Below are positions 17,654 to 26,206 of a DNA stretch of 62,740 bases, piece after piece. The stretch is from Ruminococcus sp. AF31-8BH (GTDB lineage Bacteria > Bacillota > Clostridia > Lachnospirales > Lachnospiraceae), in NCBI RefSeq assembly GCF_003460605.1, contig NZ_QTVN01000020.1:13204-75943 (forward strand), read 5' to 3'. Position 1 is the first letter of the stretch. Each line of letters opens with the position of its first letter. The translations under genes and the position numbers were made by a program. The notes below the pieces were generated by a model. The model saw nothing but the letters and a program-made list of their open reading frames with translations. It was not told where the DNA came from and made no database searches.

Positions 17654-19408
17654 ATGAAGAAAAAACACACATTAAAAAAAGAACTGACCCTTCTTATGAT
17701 ACTGGCATCTGCGTGCACCCTGCTGTCTGCATGTGTGGCTGTTTTTTATGTTTTCTTTTCTTTCTTTTTCCAGAAGACACAGGAAGATATTGAGTATGTG
17801 CTTCGCAACACCAGCCAGCAGTATCAAGCACATATGCAGTTCATTGAGGACAGTGTGATCACTATACGCCACAATACAGTGCTGAATGAGTTTTTTCAGG
17901 AGAAAGACTATGATCCGGATGAAATTGAATCCCAGCTTTCCTATAGCATGGAATTGTTTTCACAGCGGAACATGGTGGACAGGCAGCTGCCCTTTGTGAC
18001 AAGCATTTATCTGTTTAACAACAGTGATGACTGCATTTATGAACATTATTATGCTACTACCCTGGCTGCTGAGCGGGAGCAGAAAAGCCGGTATGAAAAC
18101 ATGCTGCAGAGTTTGAAAATAACAGAAAGCCAATATATCTGTCTGACCGATGAGGATGAGATAAATATTTTTTTCCGTATCTATGATGACAGCATGAAGG
18201 AAAAAGGCTTGGGAATCGTCCAGATTTCCCAGACAGCTGCAGCGGCTTTATTAAATGCAGTGAATTCCTACAGCGACGGTTCCTGGGCAGTACTTGATAA
18301 AACAGATATGCTTCTTGCATCAGATGGTGATAAGGAAAATATTCTGGCACTTCAGAAAACAGAGATTTCCTGGAGCGGAATCAGAACACTGGGTAATGCG
18401 AGGGTAATTGGTTATGCAGATCAGTGCGGCTTCGGGATGCGAACAGTTATCGCAGTTGGATATGGAAATATTTTTTCTATTTTGAAGCCCACTCTTTTGA
18501 TCTTTTTGGTGGGCCTGGTTGTGGTAATTGCCATCACCTTTCTGGTATCCTATGTTACCAGCTATCGTTTTACCAAACCGGTAACAAGAATGATTCAGAG
18601 TATTCAGGCGTTTGGCAAGCCCAAGCTGGATGTGCGTATGGAGGATTCCTCCATTCAGGAATTTCACGATATGGGGATTGTGTTCAACCAGATGGCAGAC
18701 AGAATTGAGTATCTGATCACACAGGTATATGAGAAAGAGATTCTGGCGGTCCGCGCCCAGGTAAAGTATCTGCAGTCTCAGATTAATCCTCATTTTCAGT
18801 TCAACATTCTGGCTATGCTCAGTCTGAAGGCAAAAATGGCGGGAAACGAAGAGGTTTACGACGGCCTGAATGCGTTTTCTAAGCTGATGCAGGGTAAGAT
18901 CTTCAGGGAAAAAGAGATTAAGATCAAGGTAAAGGAAGAACTGGAAATTGTGCAGTTTTATTTGTATCTGCAGAAAAGCAGATACCAGGACAAGCTTTCC
19001 TATGAAGTGATGTTGGAAAATCCGGACATAGAGAACAATCTGATTCCACGCCTTCTTATCGAGCCTCTGGTGGAAAATGCGGTGTCCCATGGTTTGGAAC
19101 CAAAACGGGAAAAAGGAATGCTGAAGGTTCATCTTTACGAAAGGGAGATGTTTCATATTTGCGTGGAAGATAACGGAGTGGGTATTGATTTTACCAAAAT
19201 GGAGGAAAAACAGGAGAAATCAGGAGAAACGAATAAGATAGAACACACTCATACCGGATGGGAAAACACCAGAAGAATGCTTCAGATCCTGTATGGAGAT
19301 GCCCATGAATTTAAGGTATGGAGTGAGAAGGGAAAGGGAACCAGAATTGAGATACTGGTTCCTATTGAAAGAGGAGAGAGCTATGTGGAAAGTATTGGCA
19401 GCAGATGA
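17654..19408 (+). CDS. YesM-like sensor histidine kinase
   Basis: A 584-residue membrane kinase of the LytS/YesM class (His_kinase PF06580). Membrane segments lie at about 15-38 and 280-305 and flank an extracytoplasmic sensor of about 240 residues. A HAMP linker follows (KPVTRMIQSIQAFG...FNQMADRIEYL), then the H-box QINPHFQFNILAM with H380 (the usual NPHFLYN appears as NPHFQFN), and a HATPase domain with LIEPLVENAVSHGLEP and VEDNGVGIDF. It starts at ATG 17654 because the promoter lies downstream of the earlier ATG. Its end overlaps the YesN-like regulator by 26 bases. Such pairs typically control carbohydrate ABC operons, here very probably the glycan locus that follows. Confidence 0.9.
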   Translation: MKKKHTLKKELTLLMILASACTLLSACVAVFYVFFSFFFQKTQEDIEYVLRNTSQQYQAHMQFIEDSVITIRHNTVLNEFFQEKDYDPDEIESQLSYSMELFSQRNMVDRQLPFVTSIYLFNNSDDCIYEHYYATTLAAEREQKSRYENMLQSLKITESQYICLTDEDEINIFFRIYDDSMKEKGLGIVQISQTAAAALLNAVNSYSDGSWAVLDKTDMLLASDGDKENILALQKTEISWSGIRTLGNARVIGYADQCGFGMRTVIAVGYGNIFSILKPTLLIFLVGLVVVIAITFLVSYVTSYRFTKPVTRMIQSIQAFGKPKLDVRMEDSSIQEFHDMGIVFNQMADRIEYLITQVYEKEILAVRAQVKYLQSQINPHFQFNILAMLSLKAKMAGNEEVYDGLNAFSKLMQGKIFREKEIKIKVKEELEIVQFYLYLQKSRYQDKLSYEVMLENPDIENNLIPRLLIEPLVENAVSHGLEPKREKGMLKVHLYEREMFHICVEDNGVGIDFTKMEEKQEKSGETNKIEHTHTGWENTRRMLQILYGDAHEFKVWSEKGKGTRIEILVPIERGESYVESIGSR

Positions 19409-20138
19409 TGAAAGCTATATCAGGGAAGCCCTGCAGAAGCTGATCAACTGGGAGAAAATGGACTGTAGTCTGGAAAAGGTGGTTAGCGATGGTCAGGAAC
19501 TTTTGGACGGGATTACCGGAAGCATGCCGGATATTGTGATCACTGATATCCAGATGCCAGGCGTAGACGGGCTTCAGGTATGTAAATATATATATGAAAC
19601 AAGTCCGGAAACCCAGGTGATCATTCTTACTGCATATTCGGATTTTGAATATGCAAAGGAAGCCATCAAGTATAGTGCCTGCGGTTATGTACTGAAAATT
19701 TCCATTATTGATGAGCTTCCGGAAGCTGTGGAAAAAGCAATCGGGAACCTATCCAGGCTGAAAAAAGAATTTGAAACAACCGAAGCCAGAAGAACTGAGG
19801 AACCGGAATCCCTGCTTTCCCAGGTAGAACAGTATGTGGAAGAAAATTACCGTAATAAGATTACGCTGGATGACATTGCAGATACTATGCATGTGAACCG
19901 GAGCTATTTAAGCCGTTTTTACAAGAACAAAACAGGAGTAAATCTGTTTGATGCTATTTTGAATAAACGTATTGAGGCTGCGAAGGATTATTTGCGGAAT
20001 ACCGATATGAAGACCTATGAAATTTCAGAGGCTGTGGGAGTGGAGGATGCAGGATATTTTTCCAAGATGTTCAAAAAGATCACAGGAGTATCTCCAAAAG
20101 AATTCAGGAAAAGAGAAAAAAATGAAGAGACGAAGTAG
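19383..20138 (+). CDS. YesN-like response regulator with AraC output domain
   Basis: A 251-residue regulator. The receiver domain has LAADDESYIREAL, the phospho-acceptor in DIVITDIQMPGVDGL and the end segment GYVLKISIIDELPEAV. The C-terminal 100 residues form an AraC/XylS double helix-turn-helix: ITLDDIADTMHVNRSYLSRF and AVGVEDAGYFSKMFKKITGV, ending PKEFRKREK. ATG 19383 follows GAAAGAGGAGAG. The gene overlaps the kinase on one side and the lipoprotein on the other (17 bases), so three proteins are co-translated. Predicted target: the promoter near 21540-21640 of the sugar-uptake operon. Confidence 0.92.
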   Translation: MWKVLAADDESYIREALQKLINWEKMDCSLEKVVSDGQELLDGITGSMPDIVITDIQMPGVDGLQVCKYIYETSPETQVIILTAYSDFEYAKEAIKYSACGYVLKISIIDELPEAVEKAIGNLSRLKKEFETTEARRTEEPESLLSQVEQYVEENYRNKITLDDIADTMHVNRSYLSRFYKNKTGVNLFDAILNKRIEAAKDYLRNTDMKTYEISEAVGVEDAGYFSKMFKKITGVSPKEFRKREKNEETK

Positions 20139-21393
20139 AAACAGCCTGTCTGGTCTTATATTGCTGCTGGCACTGTCTCTTTACGGATGCGGAGAAAGGG
20201 AAAAAGAGCCTGTGACTATTACAGTGATCCATGCCTGGGGCGGAACCGGGGCAGACCATGTTGCAATGCGTGATATTTACGATGGCTTCCAGAAGGAAAA
20301 TCCGGATATTGAAGTCCAAATGATATCCATGCCGGCACGGGAGGAGATGCTGCGCAAAGTGGAAGATATGATCATGGTGGGAAACATGCCGGATGTGATC
20401 ACCTTCAGCGGAATGGGACAGAACACAACCTATGATTTTATTGTGAAAAACAATATGGCACTGGATATTATGCCTTATCTGAAAGAAGATAAGGAGTTTG
20501 CGGCGAATATTTCCAGAACTAATTTGAATTACTGGACGACAGATAAGGGACAGCTGTTCACCGTAGCAGATGTTTTATCCTTGAGTGGTGGATATTGGTA
20601 TAACGAGGATATTTTAGATGCAGCAGGGGTGAAAAGCCTTCCGAAATCCTGGGATGCATTTCGCGGCATGTGCTACAAAATACTTAAATGGGCCAACGAG
20701 CAGAAAAATGAGGTAAAGCCGCTTCAGACCTCGCCGGAGGGATATCTTTATTTTATGGATCAGATGCTGTTGGAAGATGAGGGAAATCAGATTTTATGGA
20801 AGAACCAGGTTCGGGAGGTGCTCAAGCAGCTTCAGGGAATCTATGCTTATTCTGCTTCAGAAAATGCAGAATACAGCTATCTGGATGAGACCAGACTGTT
20901 TAACGAAGGAAAGCTGGCAGTGTATGTAAATGGTGTCTGGGGCGCTTCCATGATTTCCGAAAATATCAATGCCAGATATGCTCTGCTTCCCACCTTTTCC
21001 CAGGATGCGGTTTCCTGCGAATCAGCATGCCTTGGCTATGTGCTGGGAAACAGCCAAAATGAGCAGAAGGAGAATGCGTCTGTTGATTTTCTGAAATATA
21101 TGCTCAGCGAAAAGGTACAAAAAAGAATCCTGGAGGAAACAGAGCAGATTCCAGCAAATGAACACGTGGTGCTGGATGCCTACAAGGAGGCAATGCCCCG
21201 TCTGTATCAGGCTGCTTCTTTGGTGCTTGAAGCTGACAGGAAAATTGAAGTTCCGGATAACCTGTGGCCGGCAGACCAGAAGGCTTATTTTACAGGCAAT
21301 ATTTTCCGTGTATTGACAGGTGCAATGACGCCGGAGAACTTTCAGAAACGTCTTGGAAAAATGCGAATTACAGAAAATAACAGTCAGAAATAA
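20122..21393 (+). CDS. Extracellular sugar-binding lipoprotein linked to the sensor pair
   Basis: A 423-residue family 1 solute-binding protein. A lipoprotein signal peptide is seen (LILLLALSLYGCGE; lipobox Cys about residue 24), followed by ITVIHAWGGTG, AMRDIYDGFQKENPDIEVQM, NMPDVITFSGMG and NEGKLAVYVNGVWGASM, which place it with ABC sugar-binding proteins. ATG 20122 lies inside the end of the regulator gene. It is a paralogue of the binding protein at 21643 (shared AMRDIYDGF/VMRDIYDGF and xNGVWxAS motifs). It belongs to the sensor operon rather than the permease operon, so it may present ligand to the kinase; this is inference. A second component for uptake is the alternative. Confidence 0.85.
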   Translation: MKRRSRNSLSGLILLLALSLYGCGEREKEPVTITVIHAWGGTGADHVAMRDIYDGFQKENPDIEVQMISMPAREEMLRKVEDMIMVGNMPDVITFSGMGQNTTYDFIVKNNMALDIMPYLKEDKEFAANISRTNLNYWTTDKGQLFTVADVLSLSGGYWYNEDILDAAGVKSLPKSWDAFRGMCYKILKWANEQKNEVKPLQTSPEGYLYFMDQMLLEDEGNQILWKNQVREVLKQLQGIYAYSASENAEYSYLDETRLFNEGKLAVYVNGVWGASMISENINARYALLPTFSQDAVSCESACLGYVLGNSQNEQKENASVDFLKYMLSEKVQKRILEETEQIPANEHVVLDAYKEAMPRLYQAASLVLEADRKIEVPDNLWPADQKAYFTGNIFRVLTGAMTPENFQKRLGKMRITENNSQK

Positions 21394-21406
21394 ATACTGT
21401 CAAACA

Positions 21407-21468
21407 AAAAAATAAGATGGAGATCGGCAGAAGTGGAAAAGAAAAAGCTGAACTTCATCTTATTTTTT
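21407..21468 (+). terminator. Terminator between the sensor operon and the uptake operon
   Basis: AAAAAATAAGATG (21407-21419) pairs perfectly with CATCTTATTTTTT (21456-21468), a 13-bp stem with a 36-base loop and built-in U-run. It follows the lipoprotein gene by 14 bases and separates the sensor operon from the uptake operon. Confidence 0.65.
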
Positions 21469-21642
21469 ATGCAAAAAGTGTAAAATATTGAGCGACGGTA
21501 AATATATTCCTGGTTTTCATTGTGAAAATGTCAATAATTACCTGTAAAATGCAAATTGGATTCATTCAAAAATACCAAAAACAACGATACAATAAGGATA
21601 GTAAAAGCAAAGACATATAAAGCTATGAAGGAGGAATTTTCA

Positions 21643-22920
21643 ATGAAGAAAAAAATGGTAAGTGTGTTACTGGCAGCAGCAATGGGGGCTACTGGATTGG
21701 TTGGATTTGGAAGCACAGCTTATGCAGCTGATGATGTTCTGGAATTTTACCATGGCTATTATCAGGATGAGAGTGAGTGGGCAGCAGCGCAGGTAATGCG
21801 TGATATTTATGACGGGTTTGCAGAAGCCCATGCAGACGGACCGGTTACTTTCAAACCAATCGCAGTGGAGAACAGAGATGATATTGTAAGCGCACAGGTT
21901 GCCGGCGGTTCCTTTCCGGATATGGTAGATGTTGGAGGCGGTGGAGTTCCACAGGCAGCACTTTCCCAGGATCTTGTATATGACCTGAAACCATACATTG
22001 ATGAGAACGGTCTTCAGGATGCTGTTGGACTGAACTACACACAGCATGACATTGACGGACATATCTATGCAGTGCATGATCAGATTGAAAGCCGCGGACT
22101 GTGGTACAACTCCGACATTTTTGAAAAAGCCGGAATCACAGAGGATGCTTTTGCCAACTGGGATTCCTTTGCAGCAGCTATGGAGAAAATCCGTGCTCTG
22201 GATGAGGATGTTTACGGATACATTGCAGGACAGGGCTCCAGCTATATTGTAAATACGGTCATGGCATCTACTGACGAAGGAAAAGCAATGCTGGAATCTG
22301 AACTTACAGAAGATACCATCAATTCTGATGAGTTCGCAAATGCATTTAAGACTGCAGCAAAGCTGGATCAGGACAACGGATCTGAGCACACAACGGATGA
22401 CAACGGAAACCTTATGGCTGAGTTTAATACAAATGGCAAAGCTGGTGTTCTGTTCAACGGCGTATGGAATGCAAGTGGAATCGACGCATCCCTTAGTGAT
22501 GTGATTGAGCCGGCTCTTTTCCCGGGAAACATCGCAATCGCTTCCGCAGGCGGCGGACTTGCTGTTGCAAACAACATGAGCGAGGAAAAAACAGAGCTTG
22601 CACTTGAGTTTATCAAATACATGACAAGCGAAGAGGTTCAGGAAAAAATCTTCACAGGCGTACAGGCGAATCCATGTAATACAACAATCGATTTAAATGC
22701 ACTGGCTGAAAACAGTGATGATGCAGCAACCAAGAAGCTTGCACTGGCTTGCTCTGAGGTAAACGGAGCTGAAAATGTAGTAATCGATATAAACTACACA
22801 TGGGGATCTGACGTTGACAAGGCAATTATCAATGCCCTGATGGAGTGCGCAGTATCCGGAACTGATATTGAGGCAAGATTCGCAGCGCTTCAGACAGAAC
22901 TGATTGCACTGATCGCCTGA
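21643..22920 (+). CDS. ABC transporter sugar-binding protein, Sec-type signal without lipobox
   Basis: A 425-residue extracellular solute-binding protein. The signal peptide runs to AYA-ADD at about residue 31, a signal peptidase I site; I see no lipobox Cys, which is unusual for a Gram-positive binding protein. The mature part has LEFYHGYYQDESEWAAAQVM, RDIYDGFAEAH, GSFPDMVDVGGGG, GKAGVLFNGVWNASGI and SEEVQEKIF, as in family 1 sugar-binding proteins. It is the natural partner of the two permeases that follow. ATG 21643 has GAAGGAGG nine bases before it; the longer frame start at 21556 would precede the -10-like TACAAT near 21590. No transport ATPase is encoded here, so a shared MsmX-type ATPase elsewhere is likely. 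Confidence 0.9.
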   Translation: MKKKMVSVLLAAAMGATGLVGFGSTAYAADDVLEFYHGYYQDESEWAAAQVMRDIYDGFAEAHADGPVTFKPIAVENRDDIVSAQVAGGSFPDMVDVGGGGVPQAALSQDLVYDLKPYIDENGLQDAVGLNYTQHDIDGHIYAVHDQIESRGLWYNSDIFEKAGITEDAFANWDSFAAAMEKIRALDEDVYGYIAGQGSSYIVNTVMASTDEGKAMLESELTEDTINSDEFANAFKTAAKLDQDNGSEHTTDDNGNLMAEFNTNGKAGVLFNGVWNASGIDASLSDVIEPALFPGNIAIASAGGGLAVANNMSEEKTELALEFIKYMTSEEVQEKIFTGVQANPCNTTIDLNALAENSDDAATKKLALACSEVNGAENVVIDINYTWGSDVDKAIINALMECAVSGTDIEARFAALQTELIALIA

Positions 22921-22967
22921 ATAACAGAAATTCAGAAATATGCTGTGATGAACATAAACTATGAAGG

Positions 22968-22997
22968 AAAGGGAGGGGAGCAATCCCTTCCCTTTTT
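22968..22997 (+). terminator. Intercistronic attenuator after the binding-protein gene
   Basis: AAAGGGAGGGG (22968-22978) and CCCTTCCCTTT (22985-22995) form an 11-bp stem with one G-U pair and a six-base loop, followed by TT. The short U-run suggests a partial terminator that lets the binding protein be made in excess over the permeases, a common arrangement in sugar ABC operons. Confidence 0.6.
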
Positions 22998-23007
22998 GAA
23001 AGGTAAC

Positions 23008-23021
23008 TGTAAACGGTTACT
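23008..23021 (+). promoter_or_regulatory. cre-like catabolite control site
   Basis: TGTAAACGGTTACT closely fits the CcpA cre consensus (TGNAARCGNWWWCA; last base differs) and lies within the palindrome GTAAC...GTTAC. It sits three bases before the GGAGG ribosome site of the first permease, so bound CcpA could act as a roadblock to transcription into the permease part of the operon. Confidence 0.5.
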
Positions 23022-23035
23022 CCGGAGGTATTAAT

Positions 23036-23971
23036 TTGGAAAATTTAAAAGCTGTGAACAAAAGAAAGAATAAGCTGGGAATGCGTAAAAAAGGCTTTAT
23101 CATTGCTTTTCTTGCACCTACTCTTATTGCATTTTGCGTATTTTATCTGTATCCCATTATCACCGTGTTTGTCACTTCTTTTTGCAAATGGGATTACACT
23201 AACATTACCAGCCCGGAATTTTTCGGCTGGAGCAATCTTTGGGACAATTATGATTATATTTTTAACAAGTATCCGTTTTTCTGGGAAGCCCTTCGCAATT
23301 CCACAACATGGGCAATTTTGGGTGCGGTAGTTCAGATTCCTATAGCAACTCTGATCGCTCTGGCATTGTCCAGAAAAGTAAAAGGCATCAAATTTGTACG
23401 AAATGTTTATATTATTCCAAATATGATTTCAACTGCCGCAATGGGCATTGTATTTTTACAGCTGTATAATCCGTCCTATGGAATCATCAATCCGATTATT
23501 CGTCTTTTTCATAAGGACTTTACTGATAATATTCTGCTTCTGAAGGGATCTGCTTTTGTGGCAATGACCTGCGCCTACATTTTTTTTACCGGGACCACCA
23601 CCCTGATGATTCTGGGAAATATTATGGCAGTACCGGAAGAGGTAAGGGAAGCAGCCATGCTGGATGGAGCCAGTGGTCTGAAGCAGGACTGGCATATCAC
23701 CATTCCTATGATAAAAGGAACCTTAAAAACCGTATCTGTACTTGCTGCCACTTCCGGTTTCCTCCTTTACAACGAGGTTTATTTCCTGACAAAAGGTGCT
23801 GCCGGAACCTACAGTATCAGCTACATTATCCGTGAACTGGCAATCACCAGTCCAAGAACCCAGTTTGGTCGTGCAAATGCAGTTGCCATGATTCAGATTT
23901 TGGCTGGAATGGTGATCATTCTGGTAATTAATTTTGTATACAGTGTTTCTTTCAAAAAAGAGAAAAAGTAA
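23036..23971 (+). CDS. ABC sugar transporter permease (MalF/UgpA type)
   Basis: A 311-residue inner membrane permease with six predicted membrane segments, beginning with GFIIAFLAPTLIAFCVFYLY. The cytoplasmic EAA loop that docks to the ATPase is EEVREAAMLDGASGLKQDWH followed by ITIPMIK. It starts at TTG 23036, seven bases after CGGAGG. It forms a heterodimer with the next gene and works with the upstream binding protein. The preceding cre-like site and attenuator suggest the permeases are more tightly limited than the binding protein. Confidence 0.93.
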   Translation: MENLKAVNKRKNKLGMRKKGFIIAFLAPTLIAFCVFYLYPIITVFVTSFCKWDYTNITSPEFFGWSNLWDNYDYIFNKYPFFWEALRNSTTWAILGAVVQIPIATLIALALSRKVKGIKFVRNVYIIPNMISTAAMGIVFLQLYNPSYGIINPIIRLFHKDFTDNILLLKGSAFVAMTCAYIFFTGTTTLMILGNIMAVPEEVREAAMLDGASGLKQDWHITIPMIKGTLKTVSVLAATSGFLLYNEVYFLTKGAAGTYSISYIIRELAITSPRTQFGRANAVAMIQILAGMVIILVINFVYSVSFKKEKK

Positions 23972-23986
23972 GAAAAGAGGAAGAAT

Positions 23987-24841
23987 ATGAAAAAAACGAA
24001 ATCTGGAAGGGGCATAAACAGTATGCCGGCAGGAACCAGAATTGTCACTTATATTTGTCTTGTGTGGGCACTTGTCGTGTCACTGGTTCCACTTGGATGG
24101 CTGGTACTCTCCAGTTTGAAAAAGGACCCTATGGCGCGGCCAGGATTTCAGCTTCCGGAGACCATCTGCCTGGATGGATATATTTCTACCTTTAGGGATC
24201 TGCATGTGCTGAGGTACTTCGGAAACAGTTTATTCGTAGCAGGTGTATCTGTTATGATCAGTGTTGTGATGATCTCCATGTCTGCCTATGTAGTTGCAAG
24301 AATGGAATTCAAGGGAAAAGCTTTGGTAAATATTTTATTATATTCTACCATGTTTATTCCTGCTACAGCTCTTACCTATCCGGTTTACAACCTGGTAAAT
24401 CGCCTGCATCTGTATGATACAAGATCCGCCCTGATTTTAATCTACTCCTGCAGCGGAATTGCAGTCAGTTTTTTTGTAATCAAGAACTATTATGACAATA
24501 TTCCAAGAGAGCTTGAGGAGGCTGCCAGAATCGACGGATGCGGCTATGTACAGACCTGGGTAAAAGTAATTTTCCCAATTGCACGTCCTGGTATTATGAC
24601 AGCTGCAGTGCTTGCGTTTTTGAACAACTGGAACGAATATTACTGGGCTTCTCTTGTACTGATCACCAGGGAAAAGCTGACCGTGCCTGCACTTTTGTCC
24701 ACCTTTACAACTGCCTTTAATACTAATTACAACGGACTTTTTTCTGCTATGGTAATTATCATTTTGCCTCCTGTGCTTCTGTACTGTATTTTCAGCAGAT
24801 TCTTTATTGAGGCACTGTCCGGCGGAGCAGTAAAGGGATGA
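23987..24841 (+). CDS. ABC sugar transporter permease (MalG type)
   Basis: A 284-residue permease, partner of the gene ending at 23971. Features include the first membrane segment YICLVWALVVSLVPLGWLVL, six segments in all, and the EAA loop RELEEAARIDGCGYVQTWVK followed by VIFPIARPG, then NNWNEYYWASLVLI, typical of CUT1 carbohydrate importers. It is 15 bases behind its partner with a GAAAAGAGGAAG ribosome site and 47 bases before the fucosidase gene, which points to import of a fucosylated oligosaccharide. Confidence 0.93.
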   Translation: MKKTKSGRGINSMPAGTRIVTYICLVWALVVSLVPLGWLVLSSLKKDPMARPGFQLPETICLDGYISTFRDLHVLRYFGNSLFVAGVSVMISVVMISMSAYVVARMEFKGKALVNILLYSTMFIPATALTYPVYNLVNRLHLYDTRSALILIYSCSGIAVSFFVIKNYYDNIPRELEEAARIDGCGYVQTWVKVIFPIARPGIMTAAVLAFLNNWNEYYWASLVLITREKLTVPALLSTFTTAFNTNYNGLFSAMVIIILPPVLLYCIFSRFFIEALSGGAVKG

Positions 24842-24888
24842 TTTACCAAACACGCTTGAAGACTTAGAAAACAATAGGAGAAAATAAT

Positions 24889-26199
24889 ATGAACGAAGAA
24901 ATAAGACAGCGTACAAAATGGTTTATGGATGCCAGATTCGGCATGTTTATTCACTGGGGACTTTACTCCATTCCTGCTTGCGGCGAGTGGATGATGTCAG
25001 AAAAAGAAATGACAACAGAAGAATATCACAAGTATTTTGAACAGTTTGATCCTGTAGATTATGACCCGAAAAAGTGGGCTCGCCTGGCGAAAAAAGCGGG
25101 AATGAAATATGCAGTTCTTACTGCAAAGCATCACGATGGATTCTGCCTGTTTGATTCCAAGCTGACCGATTACAAAGCAACAAATACAAAAGCCGGACGC
25201 GATCTGGTAAGAGAATTTGTAGATGCCTGCCATGAGGAAGGGCTGAAGACCGGACTATATTTTTCCATTATTGACTGGCACCATCCGGACTTTCCAAAAT
25301 ATGGGGACAGGCAGCATCCAATGCGGAACAATCTGGCATACAAGGATGAAAAAATTGATTTTGACCGGTATTTGGAATACATGCATGGACAGGTAAAAGA
25401 GCTTGTGACCAATTACGGCAAACTGGATCTTCTGTGGTTTGACTTTTCTTATGATGATATGACTGGGGAAAAATGGAAGGCAACTGAGCTGATTAAAATG
25501 GTGCGCACCTACCAGCCGGACGTAATTATAGACAACCGCCTGGAAGGGGCAGGAGACAATCACGGCAGCATCACCACAGATGAACCTCTGATCTACAGCG
25601 GCGATTTCGCAAGCCCGGAGCAGATCATTCCGCCAAAGGGTGTGTGTGATGAACATGGAAATCCCATTCCATGGGAACTGTGTGCCACTATGAACAACCA
25701 CTGGGGATATTGCAATTTCGACTATCAGTACAAAACACCTCAGATGCTTGTGCGAAAACTGGTGGAGTGCGTCAGCAAGGGCGGCAACATGATCCTGAAC
25801 GTGGGTCCGGATGGTCGGGGAAACATTCCGACTAAGAGTGAGGAAATTCTCACGGAGATGGGAAAATGGATGGACAAAAATAAAGAGAGCATTTACGGCT
25901 GCGGTATTTCACAGCTGGAAAAACCGGATTGGGGAAGGTATACCCAGAATGGCGATGTAATTTATGCCCATGTTTATGAAACTCCTCTTGGTGCATTGCC
26001 TTTATATGGAATCGGGCCGGATAAGCTGGAATCCGTTACCTATCTTGCAGATGGAAGTGAGGTAAACAGAGGAGAGGCTTGGAATACCGTATTGTATCCG
26101 GATGTGGCATTTTTATCCTTTGGGGAGAATCCGGTATTTACATATCCACTGCCCGATGAGAAAGACACAGTTTTAAAAATCCGTTTGAGACAGGGGTGA
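24889..26199 (+). CDS. Alpha-L-fucosidase, family GH29, cytoplasmic
   Basis: A 436-residue GH29 enzyme, which removes alpha-linked L-fucose with retention. Diagnostic segments are RFGMFIHWGLYSIPACGEW (17-34), YAVLTAKHHDGFCLFDS (74-90) with the active-site HHDGF, GLYFSIIDWHHPDF, and LDLLWFDFSYDD with the probable nucleophile D185. No signal peptide or carbohydrate-binding module is present, so it should act inside the cell on sugars brought in by the adjacent transporter. Length matches compact bacterial GH29 proteins. Operon context with NahK and GalE suggests fucosylated lacto-N-biose, galacto-N-biose or H-antigen fragments as substrates; this is inference. Fucose catabolic genes are not in the window. 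Confidence 0.93.
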   Translation: MNEEIRQRTKWFMDARFGMFIHWGLYSIPACGEWMMSEKEMTTEEYHKYFEQFDPVDYDPKKWARLAKKAGMKYAVLTAKHHDGFCLFDSKLTDYKATNTKAGRDLVREFVDACHEEGLKTGLYFSIIDWHHPDFPKYGDRQHPMRNNLAYKDEKIDFDRYLEYMHGQVKELVTNYGKLDLLWFDFSYDDMTGEKWKATELIKMVRTYQPDVIIDNRLEGAGDNHGSITTDEPLIYSGDFASPEQIIPPKGVCDEHGNPIPWELCATMNNHWGYCNFDYQYKTPQMLVRKLVECVSKGGNMILNVGPDGRGNIPTKSEEILTEMGKWMDKNKESIYGCGISQLEKPDWGRYTQNGDVIYAHVYETPLGALPLYGIGPDKLESVTYLADGSEVNRGEAWNTVLYPDVAFLSFGENPVFTYPLPDEKDTVLKIRLRQG

Positions 26200-26206
26200 G
26201 CAGAAT

